From Hydrogenophilales bacterium (GTDB taxonomy: Bacteria; Pseudomonadota; Gammaproteobacteria; Burkholderiales; Thiobacillaceae): a DNA stretch of 64,000 nucleotides. The position numbers and the translations under genes are program-made. The notes beneath the pieces were generated by a model. It had not been told where the DNA came from and made no database searches. It was given only the letters and a program-made list of their open reading frames with translations. The DNA is taken from assembly GCA_016703155.1 (NCBI GenBank), contig JADJCP010000006.1:62001-126000 (forward strand). The letters are read 5' to 3'. This document shows, piece by piece, positions 17,235 through 24,508 of the stretch (within the stretch, counting starts at the first letter, position 1; every line of letters starts with the position of its first letter).

Positions 17235-18116
17235 TCACTTCTCCTGCGCGAACAGCGCGTCGAGTTTCTTTTCGAAATCGTGGTAGCCAAGAGTGTCGTA
17301 CAAATCCATGCGCGTCTGCATCAGGTCGACGACGTTCTTCTGGGTGCCGTCGCGGCGCACCGCCTCGTAGACCTTCAGTGCCGCCAGATTCATGGCCCGG
17401 AAGGCGGAAAGCGGATACAGGACGATGGACACGTCGGCGCCGCGCAGTTCGTCGACAGTGTACAGCGGCGTCGAACCGAATTCGGTGATGTTGGCCAGCA
17501 CCGGCACCTTCACCGCTTCGACGAATTGCTTGTACATGGCCAGATCGGTCATGGCCTCGGGGAAGATCATGTCGGCGCCCGCCTCGACGCAGGCACAGGC
17601 GCGGTCGATGGCCGATTGCAGGCCCTCGACGGCGAGCGCGTCGGTACGCGCCATGATGACGAAGTCGGCGTCGGTCTTGGCGTCGACGGCGGCCTTCACC
17701 CGGTCGACCATCTCCGCCTGTGCGACGATGGCCTTGCCGGGCCGGTGGCCGCAGCGCTTGGCGAGCACCTGATCCTCGATGTGGATGGCGCCGGCGCCGT
17801 ACTTGATCATCGACTTGACGGTGCGGGCGATGTTGAAGGCGCCGCCGAAGCCGGTGTCGACGTCTACCAGGACGGGCAGGTCGGTGGCGTCGGTGATGCG
17901 GCGTACGTCGGTGAGCACGTCATCGAGGGTGGATATGCCCAGGTCGGGCAGGCCCAGCGAGCCGGCCGCGACGCCACCACCGGAGATGTACAGGGCCTTG
18001 TAGCCGACCCGTTCGGCCATCTTGGCGTGGTAGGCGTTGATGGCACCGATCACCTGCAAGGGTTGCTCGTTGGCGACGGCGGCGCGGAAGCGGGCGCCGG
18101 CTGAGGTCTGGGGCAT
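17235..18116 (-). CDS. prpB: 2-methylisocitrate lyase PrpB
   Basis: 293 residues. Cleaves 2-methylisocitrate to pyruvate and succinate. It belongs to the isocitrate lyase/PEP mutase family: ALYISGGGVAAGSLGLPDLG, the metal-binding VDVDTGFGGAFNIART, and the catalytic loop KRCGHRPGKAIV, whose cysteine is the general acid. The length is typical (about 295). It is the first gene of the operon, 140 bases from a sigma54 promoter and about 260 from the divergent regulator prpR. Confidence 0.95.
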   Translation of the reverse strand: MPQTSAGARFRAAVANEQPLQVIGAINAYHAKMAERVGYKALYISGGGVAAGSLGLPDLGISTLDDVLTDVRRITDATDLPVLVDVDTGFGGAFNIARTVKSMIKYGAGAIHIEDQVLAKRCGHRPGKAIVAQAEMVDRVKAAVDAKTDADFVIMARTDALAVEGLQSAIDRACACVEAGADMIFPEAMTDLAMYKQFVEAVKVPVLANITEFGSTPLYTVDELRGADVSIVLYPLSAFRAMNLAALKVYEAVRRDGTQKNVVDLMQTRMDLYDTLGYHDFEKKLDALFAQEK

Positions 18117-18196
18117 GATCGTCTCCTGTGTGGTATCCCGCGCCGCGCGGGCAGGTGATTTTCCTGTCGACGGGCGGAACGCAAATTCTGGTGGGA

Positions 18197-18240
18197 TCTT
18201 GTCCCTCCCCCGCTCAAGGGGGGAGAGTGCGAGAGAGGAA
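18197..18240. repeat. short C-run/G-run hairpin in the prp leader
   Basis: CCCTCCCCCGCTCAAGGGGG resembles half of the double-hairpin repeats at 17126 and 28868. It lies between the sigma54 promoter and prpB and would be in the operon leader RNA. Confidence 0.4.
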
Positions 18241-18259
18241 CAATACCCGATAGGCTAGC

Positions 18260-18275
18260 TGCAAGGCACGTGCCA
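18260..18275 (-). promoter_or_regulatory. sigma54 promoter of prpB-prpC-acnD-prpF
   Basis: On the minus strand, TGGCAC-GTGCC-TTGCA matches the -24/-12 consensus TGGCAC-N5-TTGC at every fixed base. It points towards prpB, with the two PrpR-type palindromes 60-115 bases upstream, the normal distance for an enhancer-binding protein. Confidence 0.88.
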
Positions 18276-18336
18276 AGCCTTTGCGCTCTGTAAATGATTG
18301 ATTCAATGGGGCGTCTAGGCAGGCTTGGAAGGATGT

Positions 18337-18374
18337 GTTTCAATATTGAAACAATAACCGTTTCAATATTGAAC
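18337..18374. promoter_or_regulatory. two tandem palindromic operators, probably for PrpR
   Basis: GTTTCAATATTGAAAC (18337-18352) is a perfect 16-base palindrome. A second copy at 18360-18374 keeps the core TTCAATATTGAA and loses one outer base. Their centres are about 23 bases apart, two helical turns. The second copy ends four bases before the prpR start, so binding could also repress prpR. Confidence 0.78.
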
Positions 18375-18377
18375 ATC

Positions 18378-20279
18378 ATGGTGCAGCGCAAACCGCGCAT
18401 CTGGCTGATCGGCTTCAGCCTGGCGCATTATCTCCCCGAGGTACTCGCGGACTACAGTGCGCGCGCCGACGTGCGCGTGCTCAACCGCTTGTTCGACGCG
18501 GCCCTGGATGAGGCGCGCCAACTGGTCGAATCGGCGGAGGCCGATGTCTTCATCGCTGCCGGTGCCAACGGTGCCTGGTTGCGCGACCGGCTCAGCGCGC
18601 CCGTGGTGCAGATCCAGGTCTCCGGCTTCGATATCCTGCATGCCCTGCAGGCGGCGCGCGCCGTGTCGGAGCGCATTGCCCTGTTTGGCTACCAGGCAGT
18701 GCGCGCCGAGTTGGAAGAGGTCAAGGCGCTGCTGAATGTCCAGGTCGAGCAGGTCCAGTACAGCACCCCGGAAGATACCGAGGCCGGCATACGCGCGCTC
18801 GCCGGGCGCGGTTACCAGGTGGTGGTCGGTTCCAGCATGGTTTGCCGCCTGGCCCGCGAGGCGGGGATGGCGGCGGTGTTCCTCTATTCCGCGCAATCGG
18901 TGCGCCGTGCCTTGGATGATGCCATCGAGATCGCCCGGGTCGCGGGTCTGGAACAGGCCCGCCACGCCTGGCTGGACGCCGGCCTGAAGGCCCTGGACGA
19001 GGCCGTCGTGGCGGTCGACGCCGAGGAGCACATCCGCTCGCTCAACCCCGCCTGCGCCCGGCTGCTCGGCGTCGTGCCGGAGCGGGCCATGGGCCGGTCG
19101 CTGAGCCAATTGAATGCGCAACTCTCGCTGGCCGGGGTGCTCGCCAGCGGCGAAGCCGATACCGAGCGGGTTGTCGGCCTGGAAGGCCGGACCTGGCTGG
19201 TCAATCGGGTGCCCATTCTGGAAGGCGACCTGTGCACCGGCGCCGTCCTGGCGGCGCGCGAGGCCGGCGCCATCCAGCGTGCCGACCGCAGTCTGCGCAT
19301 CCAGGCGCGGCCGCGCCAGTTCAGCGCCCGGCACCGGCTCGACGATATTCTCGGCGCCAGTCCGGCGATGCGTCAGGCGCTCTCCGCCGCCCGGCATTAC
19401 GCCGGTGTCGATGCCACCGTGCTGATTACCGGTGAGTCCGGTACCGGCAAGGAACTCTTCGCGCAAGGCATGCACAATGCCGGCCGGCGCGCGCATGCGC
19501 CCTTCGTCGCCATCAATTGTGCCGCCGTTGCCGAAAGCCTGCTGGAGTCGGAATTGTTCGGCTATGAGGAGGGCGCCTTCACCGGCGCCCGCAAGGGCGG
19601 CAAGACCGGTCTTATCGAAAGCGCCCACACCGGCACGCTGTTTCTCGATGAAATCGGCGAATTGCCGTCCGCGCTGCAAGCCAAACTGTTGCGCGTCCTG
19701 CAGGAGCGCGAAGTGCTGCGTGTCGGCGCCACCGAGCCGACGCCAGTCGATGTGCGCATCATCGCCGCCACCCATCGGGACCTGCGCCAGGCGATCGCCG
19801 ACGGTCGTTTTCGGGAGGATCTGTTCTACCGGCTGAATATCCTCGCCCTGCGGCTGCCGCCTCTGCGCGAACGCCCCGACGATCTCCCGGCGCTCGCCGC
19901 GCGTTTCGCCCGGGCTGCGCTGGCGCGTCTCGGCGCCAGCGGACGTCCGGAGGGCTTGATCGAGGCCCTGTTGCCGCGCCTGGCCGCCTATGCCTGGCCC
20001 GGCAATATCCGCGAACTGGAAAATCTGGTCGAGCGTGCCGCCGTGTTCGCCAGCGCGACGGCCGATGGCCGCCTCGATGCAACGACCTTGAACACCATTG
20101 CCCCGGAGTTGAACGCTCCGCCGGAGGTGGCGCCCGCGCCGATGCGCCACGCCGGACGCGCTGCGGAGCGCGAGCAGATCCGCCGTGTCCTCGCCGAATG
20201 CGCCGGGGATCGTGTCGCGGCGGCGCGCAAATTGGGCATCAGCCGGACGACGCTTTGGCGCAGACTTGGCGAAGATTGA
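18378..20279 (+). CDS. prpR: sigma54-dependent propionate regulator PrpR
   Basis: 633 residues from the ATG at 18378. Domain order: PrpR N-terminal sensor (about 1-170, RIWLIGFSLAHYLPEVL, VFIAAGANGAWLRDRL), PAS (about 195-290), AAA+ (about 325-560) with Walker A GESGTGKELFAQG, the sigma54-contact loop GAFTGA, Walker B FLDEIGELP, and a Fis-type HTH (DRVAAARKLGISRTTLWRRL). In the family the sensor responds to 2-methylcitrate. The gene is divergent from prpB, and two palindromes lie at its start codon. All activator motifs are intact, so it should work at the perfect sigma54 promoter found here. Confidence 0.93.
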   Translation: MVQRKPRIWLIGFSLAHYLPEVLADYSARADVRVLNRLFDAALDEARQLVESAEADVFIAAGANGAWLRDRLSAPVVQIQVSGFDILHALQAARAVSERIALFGYQAVRAELEEVKALLNVQVEQVQYSTPEDTEAGIRALAGRGYQVVVGSSMVCRLAREAGMAAVFLYSAQSVRRALDDAIEIARVAGLEQARHAWLDAGLKALDEAVVAVDAEEHIRSLNPACARLLGVVPERAMGRSLSQLNAQLSLAGVLASGEADTERVVGLEGRTWLVNRVPILEGDLCTGAVLAAREAGAIQRADRSLRIQARPRQFSARHRLDDILGASPAMRQALSAARHYAGVDATVLITGESGTGKELFAQGMHNAGRRAHAPFVAINCAAVAESLLESELFGYEEGAFTGARKGGKTGLIESAHTGTLFLDEIGELPSALQAKLLRVLQEREVLRVGATEPTPVDVRIIAATHRDLRQAIADGRFREDLFYRLNILALRLPPLRERPDDLPALAARFARAALARLGASGRPEGLIEALLPRLAAYAWPGNIRELENLVERAAVFASATADGRLDATTLNTIAPELNAPPEVAPAPMRHAGRAAEREQIRRVLAECAGDRVAAARKLGISRTTLWRRLGED

Positions 20280-20297
20280 ATACCTTACAGGCGGATC

Positions 20298-21173
20298 ATG
20301 GAACGCTACATCACTACCCCGGAGGGTCTGAGCCTCTGGAGCGAATCCTTCGGCGACCCCGAGGCCCCCTGCATCCTCCTTGTCATGGGGGCGCTCAATC
20401 AGGGCATCTTCTGGCCGGACGGCTTTTGCGCGCGACTTGCCTCGGCGGGATATCACGTCGTCCGATACGACCATCGCGATACTGGCTTATCGTCCAAGGT
20501 CCAGTACCTACGCACGCCCTATGATCTGGCGGCCATGGCGCGCGACGCCGTCGCGGTCCTGGACGGCTACGGTATCGCCACTGCCTGCATCGTCGGTTTG
20601 TCCATGGGCGGCTACATCGCCCAGATACTCGCCATCGAGCACCGCGCCCGCATCGAGTCCCTGGTGCTGATCTCCACCTCGGCGGATCACCGGCCTTACA
20701 TGGCGGCGACCCTGGGGCAGAGCACGGCCTGGTTCAGCCTGCCGGGCCCCGAACCGGCACTGATCGACTATATCCACGCCACCCTGGCGCGTCCGCCGCG
20801 CAATCCGGACGAGGCCATGGCCAACCTGTTGGCCGGTTGGCGCGTCACCTACGATGGCAGCCGGCCGTTTCCCGGCGAGCAGGTGGCGCGGGCCCTGCAT
20901 CTGGCCGCCGAGCGCTGCCCGGATCAAAGCGCAAGCTACCAGCACGCCCTGGCCGTGGCGGCGTCCCCAGATCGTCTGGAGGCGGTCAAGCGCATCGCCG
21001 TACCGACTTTGGTGATCCATGGCCGTCACGATACCTGTCTGCCGCTGGCGCATGGCGACTATCTGGCCAGTCGCATCCCCGGAGCGCGCTTGCTCGTGCT
21101 CGATATGGGGCATTCGTTCATGTGGTCGTGGGACGATGAAATAGCCTCGGCCATAGAACAGGCGATACGTTAG
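20298..21173 (+). CDS. alpha/beta hydrolase
   Basis: 291 residues, cytoplasmic. The hydrolase fold is clear: oxyanion region LVMGALNQGIFW, YDHRDTGLSS, nucleophile elbow VGLSMGGYIAQ (catalytic Ser), acid in HGRHDTCLP and the final histidine in DMGHSFMW. The triad is complete. Members of this subgroup include esterases and proline iminopeptidase-like enzymes; the substrate cannot be told. It follows prpR after 18 bases and may be transcribed with it. Confidence 0.8.
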   Translation: MERYITTPEGLSLWSESFGDPEAPCILLVMGALNQGIFWPDGFCARLASAGYHVVRYDHRDTGLSSKVQYLRTPYDLAAMARDAVAVLDGYGIATACIVGLSMGGYIAQILAIEHRARIESLVLISTSADHRPYMAATLGQSTAWFSLPGPEPALIDYIHATLARPPRNPDEAMANLLAGWRVTYDGSRPFPGEQVARALHLAAERCPDQSASYQHALAVAASPDRLEAVKRIAVPTLVIHGRHDTCLPLAHGDYLASRIPGARLLVLDMGHSFMWSWDDEIASAIEQAIR

Positions 21174-21233
21174 CTGAGGGGATAGCTCGCATATAGCCGT
21201 CGGACAGCTGACCTCAAGTGCAAGCTGGCAGAA

Positions 21234-21258
21234 GAAAGCGCCCATCAAGGGCGCTTTC
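21234..21258. terminator. hairpin between hydrolase gene and small membrane-protein gene
   Basis: A perfect ten-base stem GAAAGCGCCC/GGGCGCTTTC with loop ATCAA lies between two convergent genes. Short T-rich stretches on both sides make a bidirectional terminator likely. Confidence 0.65.
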
Positions 21259-21272
21259 GCAATTTCGGTGCC

Positions 21273-21371
21273 TTACTCGATGCCGCGCACTTTCCGGTAG
21301 CCGTATACGAAAACCTGCGCCGCGATTACAAAAAGTATCAAACCCAATGCCAAACCAGAAACCCAACCCAT
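21273..21371 (-). CDS. 32-residue single-helix membrane protein
   Basis: A short frame of 32 codons beginning MGWVSGLALGLILFVIAA, one transmembrane helix followed by a basic tail (YGYRKVRGIE). A GGAG ribosome site lies eight bases ahead of the ATG, and a clean stop and shared terminator follow. The form (short hydrophobic helix, positive end) is that of accessory subunits of membrane complexes such as CydX-like peptides, although the sequence is not one I recognise. It is downstream of the multiheme cytochrome b fusion gene in the same direction, past that gene's terminator. Confidence 0.6.
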   Translation of the reverse strand: MGWVSGLALGLILFVIAAQVFVYGYRKVRGIE

Positions 21372-21530
21372 GACTGACTCCTATGAAAAGTTAGGTCTCG
21401 CTCCATGCCCGCCATGAAATATTAGCGTTTTCTTATGGTTGCATTGTGCCCCGGAAAAGGGGGGGCAGCCAAGCGAATCAATGGCGATGGTTGCGCTTGT
21501 TTGTTCTGGTGAGGCCAATTAGTCACAGCC

Positions 21531-21568
21531 AAAAAAGAAAAAGCCCGGACGGGTCAACGTCCGGGCTT
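21531..21568 (-). terminator. terminator of the multiheme cytochrome gene
   Basis: An 11-base perfect stem AAGCCCGGACG/CGTCCGGGCTT with a six-base loop is followed on the minus strand by TTTCTTTTTT. It begins 16 bases past the stop codon. Confidence 0.88.
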
Positions 21569-21583
21569 AGAGGGTGGGCCCCG

Positions 21584-23554
21584 TCAGTGCATCGTGTTGT
21601 AGCCGATCATCACCAGGGTCAGGAGCATGAAGCCGGCCAGGATGAGCAACGCCGAGAGGATGGTGGCTAGGCTTTCCACCGTGCGGGTGGGACGCTTCAC
21701 CAGATACTTCTCCAATTCGCCGGCAGCCACCAAGCGGTCGTATTCCTGGGTGTGCTCGTACTTGAATTCTTCCAGCGGTACGGCACCGGTGAAGATGGTG
21801 GTGCTCAAGGGGAATTTCTCCGGACGGAAGTGGACGTTGAAGAAGTGCACCGAGAACAGGAAGACGGTGGCCAGCAAGGCTTCCTCGGCGTGGATGATGG
21901 TCGCCAGATTGAACACCCAGCCCGGCAGGAACTGCGAGGTCAGGGTCGGGTTGAACATCATCGCACCGGACAGGCCGATGGCCATGGCGCCCCAGAACGG
22001 CGCCCAGTAGTCGAACTTCTGCCAGTAGGTCCAGCGCTCGAACTTGGGCCGCGAGGTAAAGCCGAGGAACCACTTGTACATGCGGACGATGTCCTTCAGA
22101 TCCTGCCAGTTGGGGATCATCGAGGTGGGCCCGAACCAGCGGAAGGTCTTGCGCGTCTTCCAGATGTTGAACATCGCGAAGCCGACGTGACTGAGGAACA
22201 CGGTGACCCAGATGACCGCCGCCGTGCGATGCACGACGCCTTCCCAGATCGGCCCGCCGAGCAGGGTCATGACGGCCTTGGCCCAGTCGGTATGCGAGAA
22301 CAGCAGCGTGGTGCCGGTGATGACCAGGACCATGGTACTCATCGCGAAGAGCACGTGGATCCAGCGCCAGATCGGGCTGAAGCGGCGGAAGAACACGGCG
22401 TCCGGATGCTCGACGTCTTCCCGGTGGCCGCAGCCCTTCAGGTGGTCCATCAGCTCGCGGTAGAACCAGAGGAGTACGTGGGTCCAGAAGAACAGCATGA
22501 CGCCATAGATCAGGTACTCCATGAACTTGCTGACGATGAACATGTCCGGGTACTTCTCGAAGTTCGAGGCATCGCCGTGGGCATGGAAGGTCAGGAAGCC
22601 CTTGTCCGCGTTCTTGTGGCAGGTGTTGCAGGTCTTCAGGCGGTTGTTGACGTGGATGGTCGAGGTCGGGTCATCGACGTTCTTGATGTTGTGGCCGCCA
22701 TGGCAGTCGTAGCACTTGGCGGTGTTGGTGTAGCCGAGCTTGTTCACCTGGCCGTGGTAGGACTTGAAGTACGTCTCCCGCGCCTTTTCATGGCAGTTGC
22801 CGCAGTTCTTGGTGATCGTCAGCTTCATCGGATCGCCCTTGGCGGAACTGATGCTGTGCGTGCTGTGACAATCGGAACAGACCGCGCTCTTGGTGTCCTT
22901 CTTCTCCAGCAGCGCCTTGCCGTGCATCGAGGCCTTGTATTCATCCAGCTGCTTTTCGTGGCAGCGACCGCAGACCTCCGGGTTCTTCATGCGATGTTCG
23001 GCGCGTTGCAGGCTGCCCAGGGTGCCGATGTTGTGGGCATCGTGGCAGTCGTAACAGGTGGCGTTGATCTTGGAGATGTCTTTCTTGTTCGGCTGGGCGT
23101 GGATGGAGTTCAGATAACCTTCCATCTGTTCGACGACGATGCCGAGGCGTTTGTACTGGGGGTCGCTGCGCTCTTTTTGCGCGGCCAGTTTCTGCTTGTG
23201 GCATTCGATGCAGCCGATGCTCTTCGGCAAGGGCTTCTGGTGGGGTAGCTTGACGACGTTGTTGTGGCAACCGTTGCAGGGCTGCTTGGCATGCACGCTG
23301 TGGTCGAACTGTTGAGTATCTATGAACAGGTTGATCTTGGTGCCATCGGGATGAACCCGGGTTTTTTCAAGTGGGTCGGCGTGGCAGCGAAGACAGCGGT
23401 GGTTGCTGATATCCGCTTGCGGCACTTGAGCGGCGGACGGCGCCGCCAGCGCTAGCGTGATCCCGGGATTTTCGGCCAGGGTGATCGGGGCAAGCAAAGC
23501 GCTGAATACAGCTACCGCCGCCCCGGCAAACAACTGCCAGGCACTTCTTGTCAT
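21584..23554 (-). CDS. nonaheme cytochrome c fused to a cytochrome b (CbcL-like quinone oxidoreductase)
   Basis: 656 residues. After a signal peptide the periplasmic part (about 50-320) has nine CxxCH heme sites, from RCLRCH at 54 to TCNTCH, with many extra histidines for bis-His ligation. From about 340 it becomes a FdnI/HydC-type diheme cytochrome b with four or five helices (MEYLIYGVMLFFWTHVLLW, WIHVLFAMSTMVLVITG, TAAVIWVTVFLSHVGF, FNLATIIHAEEALLATVF). This fusion is the layout of CbcL of Geobacter, which takes electrons from menaquinol to periplasmic cytochromes. Function here is inferred: quinone-linked exchange with periplasmic carriers. It is divergent from a canonical fccAB pair and ends at a strong terminator. 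Confidence 0.85.
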   Translation of the reverse strand: MTRSAWQLFAGAAVAVFSALLAPITLAENPGITLALAAPSAAQVPQADISNHRCLRCHADPLEKTRVHPDGTKINLFIDTQQFDHSVHAKQPCNGCHNNVVKLPHQKPLPKSIGCIECHKQKLAAQKERSDPQYKRLGIVVEQMEGYLNSIHAQPNKKDISKINATCYDCHDAHNIGTLGSLQRAEHRMKNPEVCGRCHEKQLDEYKASMHGKALLEKKDTKSAVCSDCHSTHSISSAKGDPMKLTITKNCGNCHEKARETYFKSYHGQVNKLGYTNTAKCYDCHGGHNIKNVDDPTSTIHVNNRLKTCNTCHKNADKGFLTFHAHGDASNFEKYPDMFIVSKFMEYLIYGVMLFFWTHVLLWFYRELMDHLKGCGHREDVEHPDAVFFRRFSPIWRWIHVLFAMSTMVLVITGTTLLFSHTDWAKAVMTLLGGPIWEGVVHRTAAVIWVTVFLSHVGFAMFNIWKTRKTFRWFGPTSMIPNWQDLKDIVRMYKWFLGFTSRPKFERWTYWQKFDYWAPFWGAMAIGLSGAMMFNPTLTSQFLPGWVFNLATIIHAEEALLATVFLFSVHFFNVHFRPEKFPLSTTIFTGAVPLEEFKYEHTQEYDRLVAAGELEKYLVKRPTRTVESLATILSALLILAGFMLLTLVMIGYNTMH

Positions 23555-23924
23555 TTATGTGTCTCCTCGTTGACCCTGTTGGCGATGCTCGAGGAGAGAC
23601 TGGTTTCTCCTCGGGAATTGCGCTGCCTTTGGTTGCATCAAGCCGCAATAAAGCAGTACGTATTTACCAATGGCTGACGTAGACTACGTAGTTATCAGGG
23701 GTAATTCAACAACTTGTGCTGTCAAGTTCGCCCCTTGCCTGCAATATCTTGTTGTTTTCTGGCTTGACTTTAGTCAATAGTGTTCGTGCAAGGCATTGTG
23801 AAGTGTCCTGTGTGACTCGGTCCGAACTTGTATTTTCGAGGTGATGTATCGGTAGATCGTGATTCTTAATGGCGCGGATGGGATGGCTCCGCGCCTTCAT
23901 TTCCCTTAAAACATGGAGGAGACA
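23555..23924. other. divergent regulatory region between the cytochrome fusion and fccAB
   Basis: These 370 non-coding bases carry promoters for both directions. They are AT-richer than flanking genes and hold the inverted repeat at 23764-23777 and a CTACGTAG palindrome near 23684. No small gene or RNA was recognised. Confidence 0.5.
23764..23777. promoter_or_regulatory. FNR-like inverted repeat TTGACTTTAGTCAA
   Basis: A perfect inverted repeat with the FNR spacing (5-4-5) but TTGAC instead of TTGAT half-sites. It lies about 150 bases before fccA and about 210 before the cytochrome fusion gene, close to the spacing of the true FNR box in front of the other fcc-type operon. Confidence 0.55.
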
Positions 23925-24494
23925 ATGCGTAAGGGAATATTGGCTTTGGCCCTGTGCTGGTGGGCCAGTTCGGCCATGGCCGTGGGTAATATCGACGTCC
24001 TGGCACGTACCTGCAACAACTGTCATGGTTTGAACGGCGTCAGCGCCGGTACTACGATGCCGTCGATCGGTGGCTTGCCCAGAGGGTACCTGAGCAAGAT
24101 CATGAAGGAATGGAAGTACGACAAACGCGTCGCGGCGACCATGAACCGCATCGTCAAAGGCCTGAGCGACGATGAGATCGATGCCCTGGCTACCTACTTC
24201 GCGCGAAAGCCGTGGGTTCCCGTGCCGCAGAAAACCAGCGCCGCCACGTACGCCAAGGGCAAGGCGACAATCACCGAAAACTGCGAGGACTGTCACGGCG
24301 CGACCGGCAACGATCCCGACGAGGGTGCGCCGCGCATCAACGGCCAGTGGGCGGAATACATGGCTCTGGAGCTGGAAAAGTATCGGGAGGAGGAATTCCT
24401 GATGCCGCACCGGAAGATGAAAAAGACCGTGCGCAAGCTCAAGGAGAGCGAGGTCTACCCCGTCTCCGAGTATTACGGCGCCCAGAACCAGTGA
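23925..24494 (+). CDS. fccA: diheme cytochrome c subunit of flavocytochrome c sulfide dehydrogenase
   Basis: 189 residues from the ATG at 23925; the ATG 12 bases earlier overlaps the GGAGGAG ribosome site. The signal peptide (ALALCWWASSAMA) is followed by two class I cytochrome domains with heme sites C30-N-N-C-H34 and C120-E-D-C-H124. Two hemes and about 21 kDa match the FccA of Allochromatium vinosum. Electrons from sulfide pass from FccB to these hemes and on to the periplasmic chain. The flavoprotein gene follows after 14 bases. Confidence 0.88.
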   Translation: MRKGILALALCWWASSAMAVGNIDVLARTCNNCHGLNGVSAGTTMPSIGGLPRGYLSKIMKEWKYDKRVAATMNRIVKGLSDDEIDALATYFARKPWVPVPQKTSAATYAKGKATITENCEDCHGATGNDPDEGAPRINGQWAEYMALELEKYREEEFLMPHRKMKKTVRKLKESEVYPVSEYYGAQNQ

Positions 24495-24508
24495 ACGAGG
24501 TGACAGAC

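Noticed and set aside
16986..18104. Plus-strand frame of 372 codons crossing the prpC-prpB junction
   Set aside because: It runs antisense to two well-defined enzymes and through the hairpin repeat; it lacks a ribosome site and domains.
18363..20474. Minus-strand open frame of 703 codons opposite prpR
   Set aside because: It is a GC-rich antisense shadow: prpR on the plus strand has every sigma54-activator motif, while the minus frame shows no domain and has a biased Gly/Ala/Arg/Gln composition.
21752..23248. Plus-strand frame of 498 codons opposite the nonaheme cytochrome gene
   Set aside because: Antisense of nine CxxCH sites; no domain of its own.
23913..24494. ATG at 23913 as the fccA start
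   Set aside because: It overlaps the GGAGGAG ribosome site; the ATG at 23925 has proper spacing and begins a normal signal peptide.
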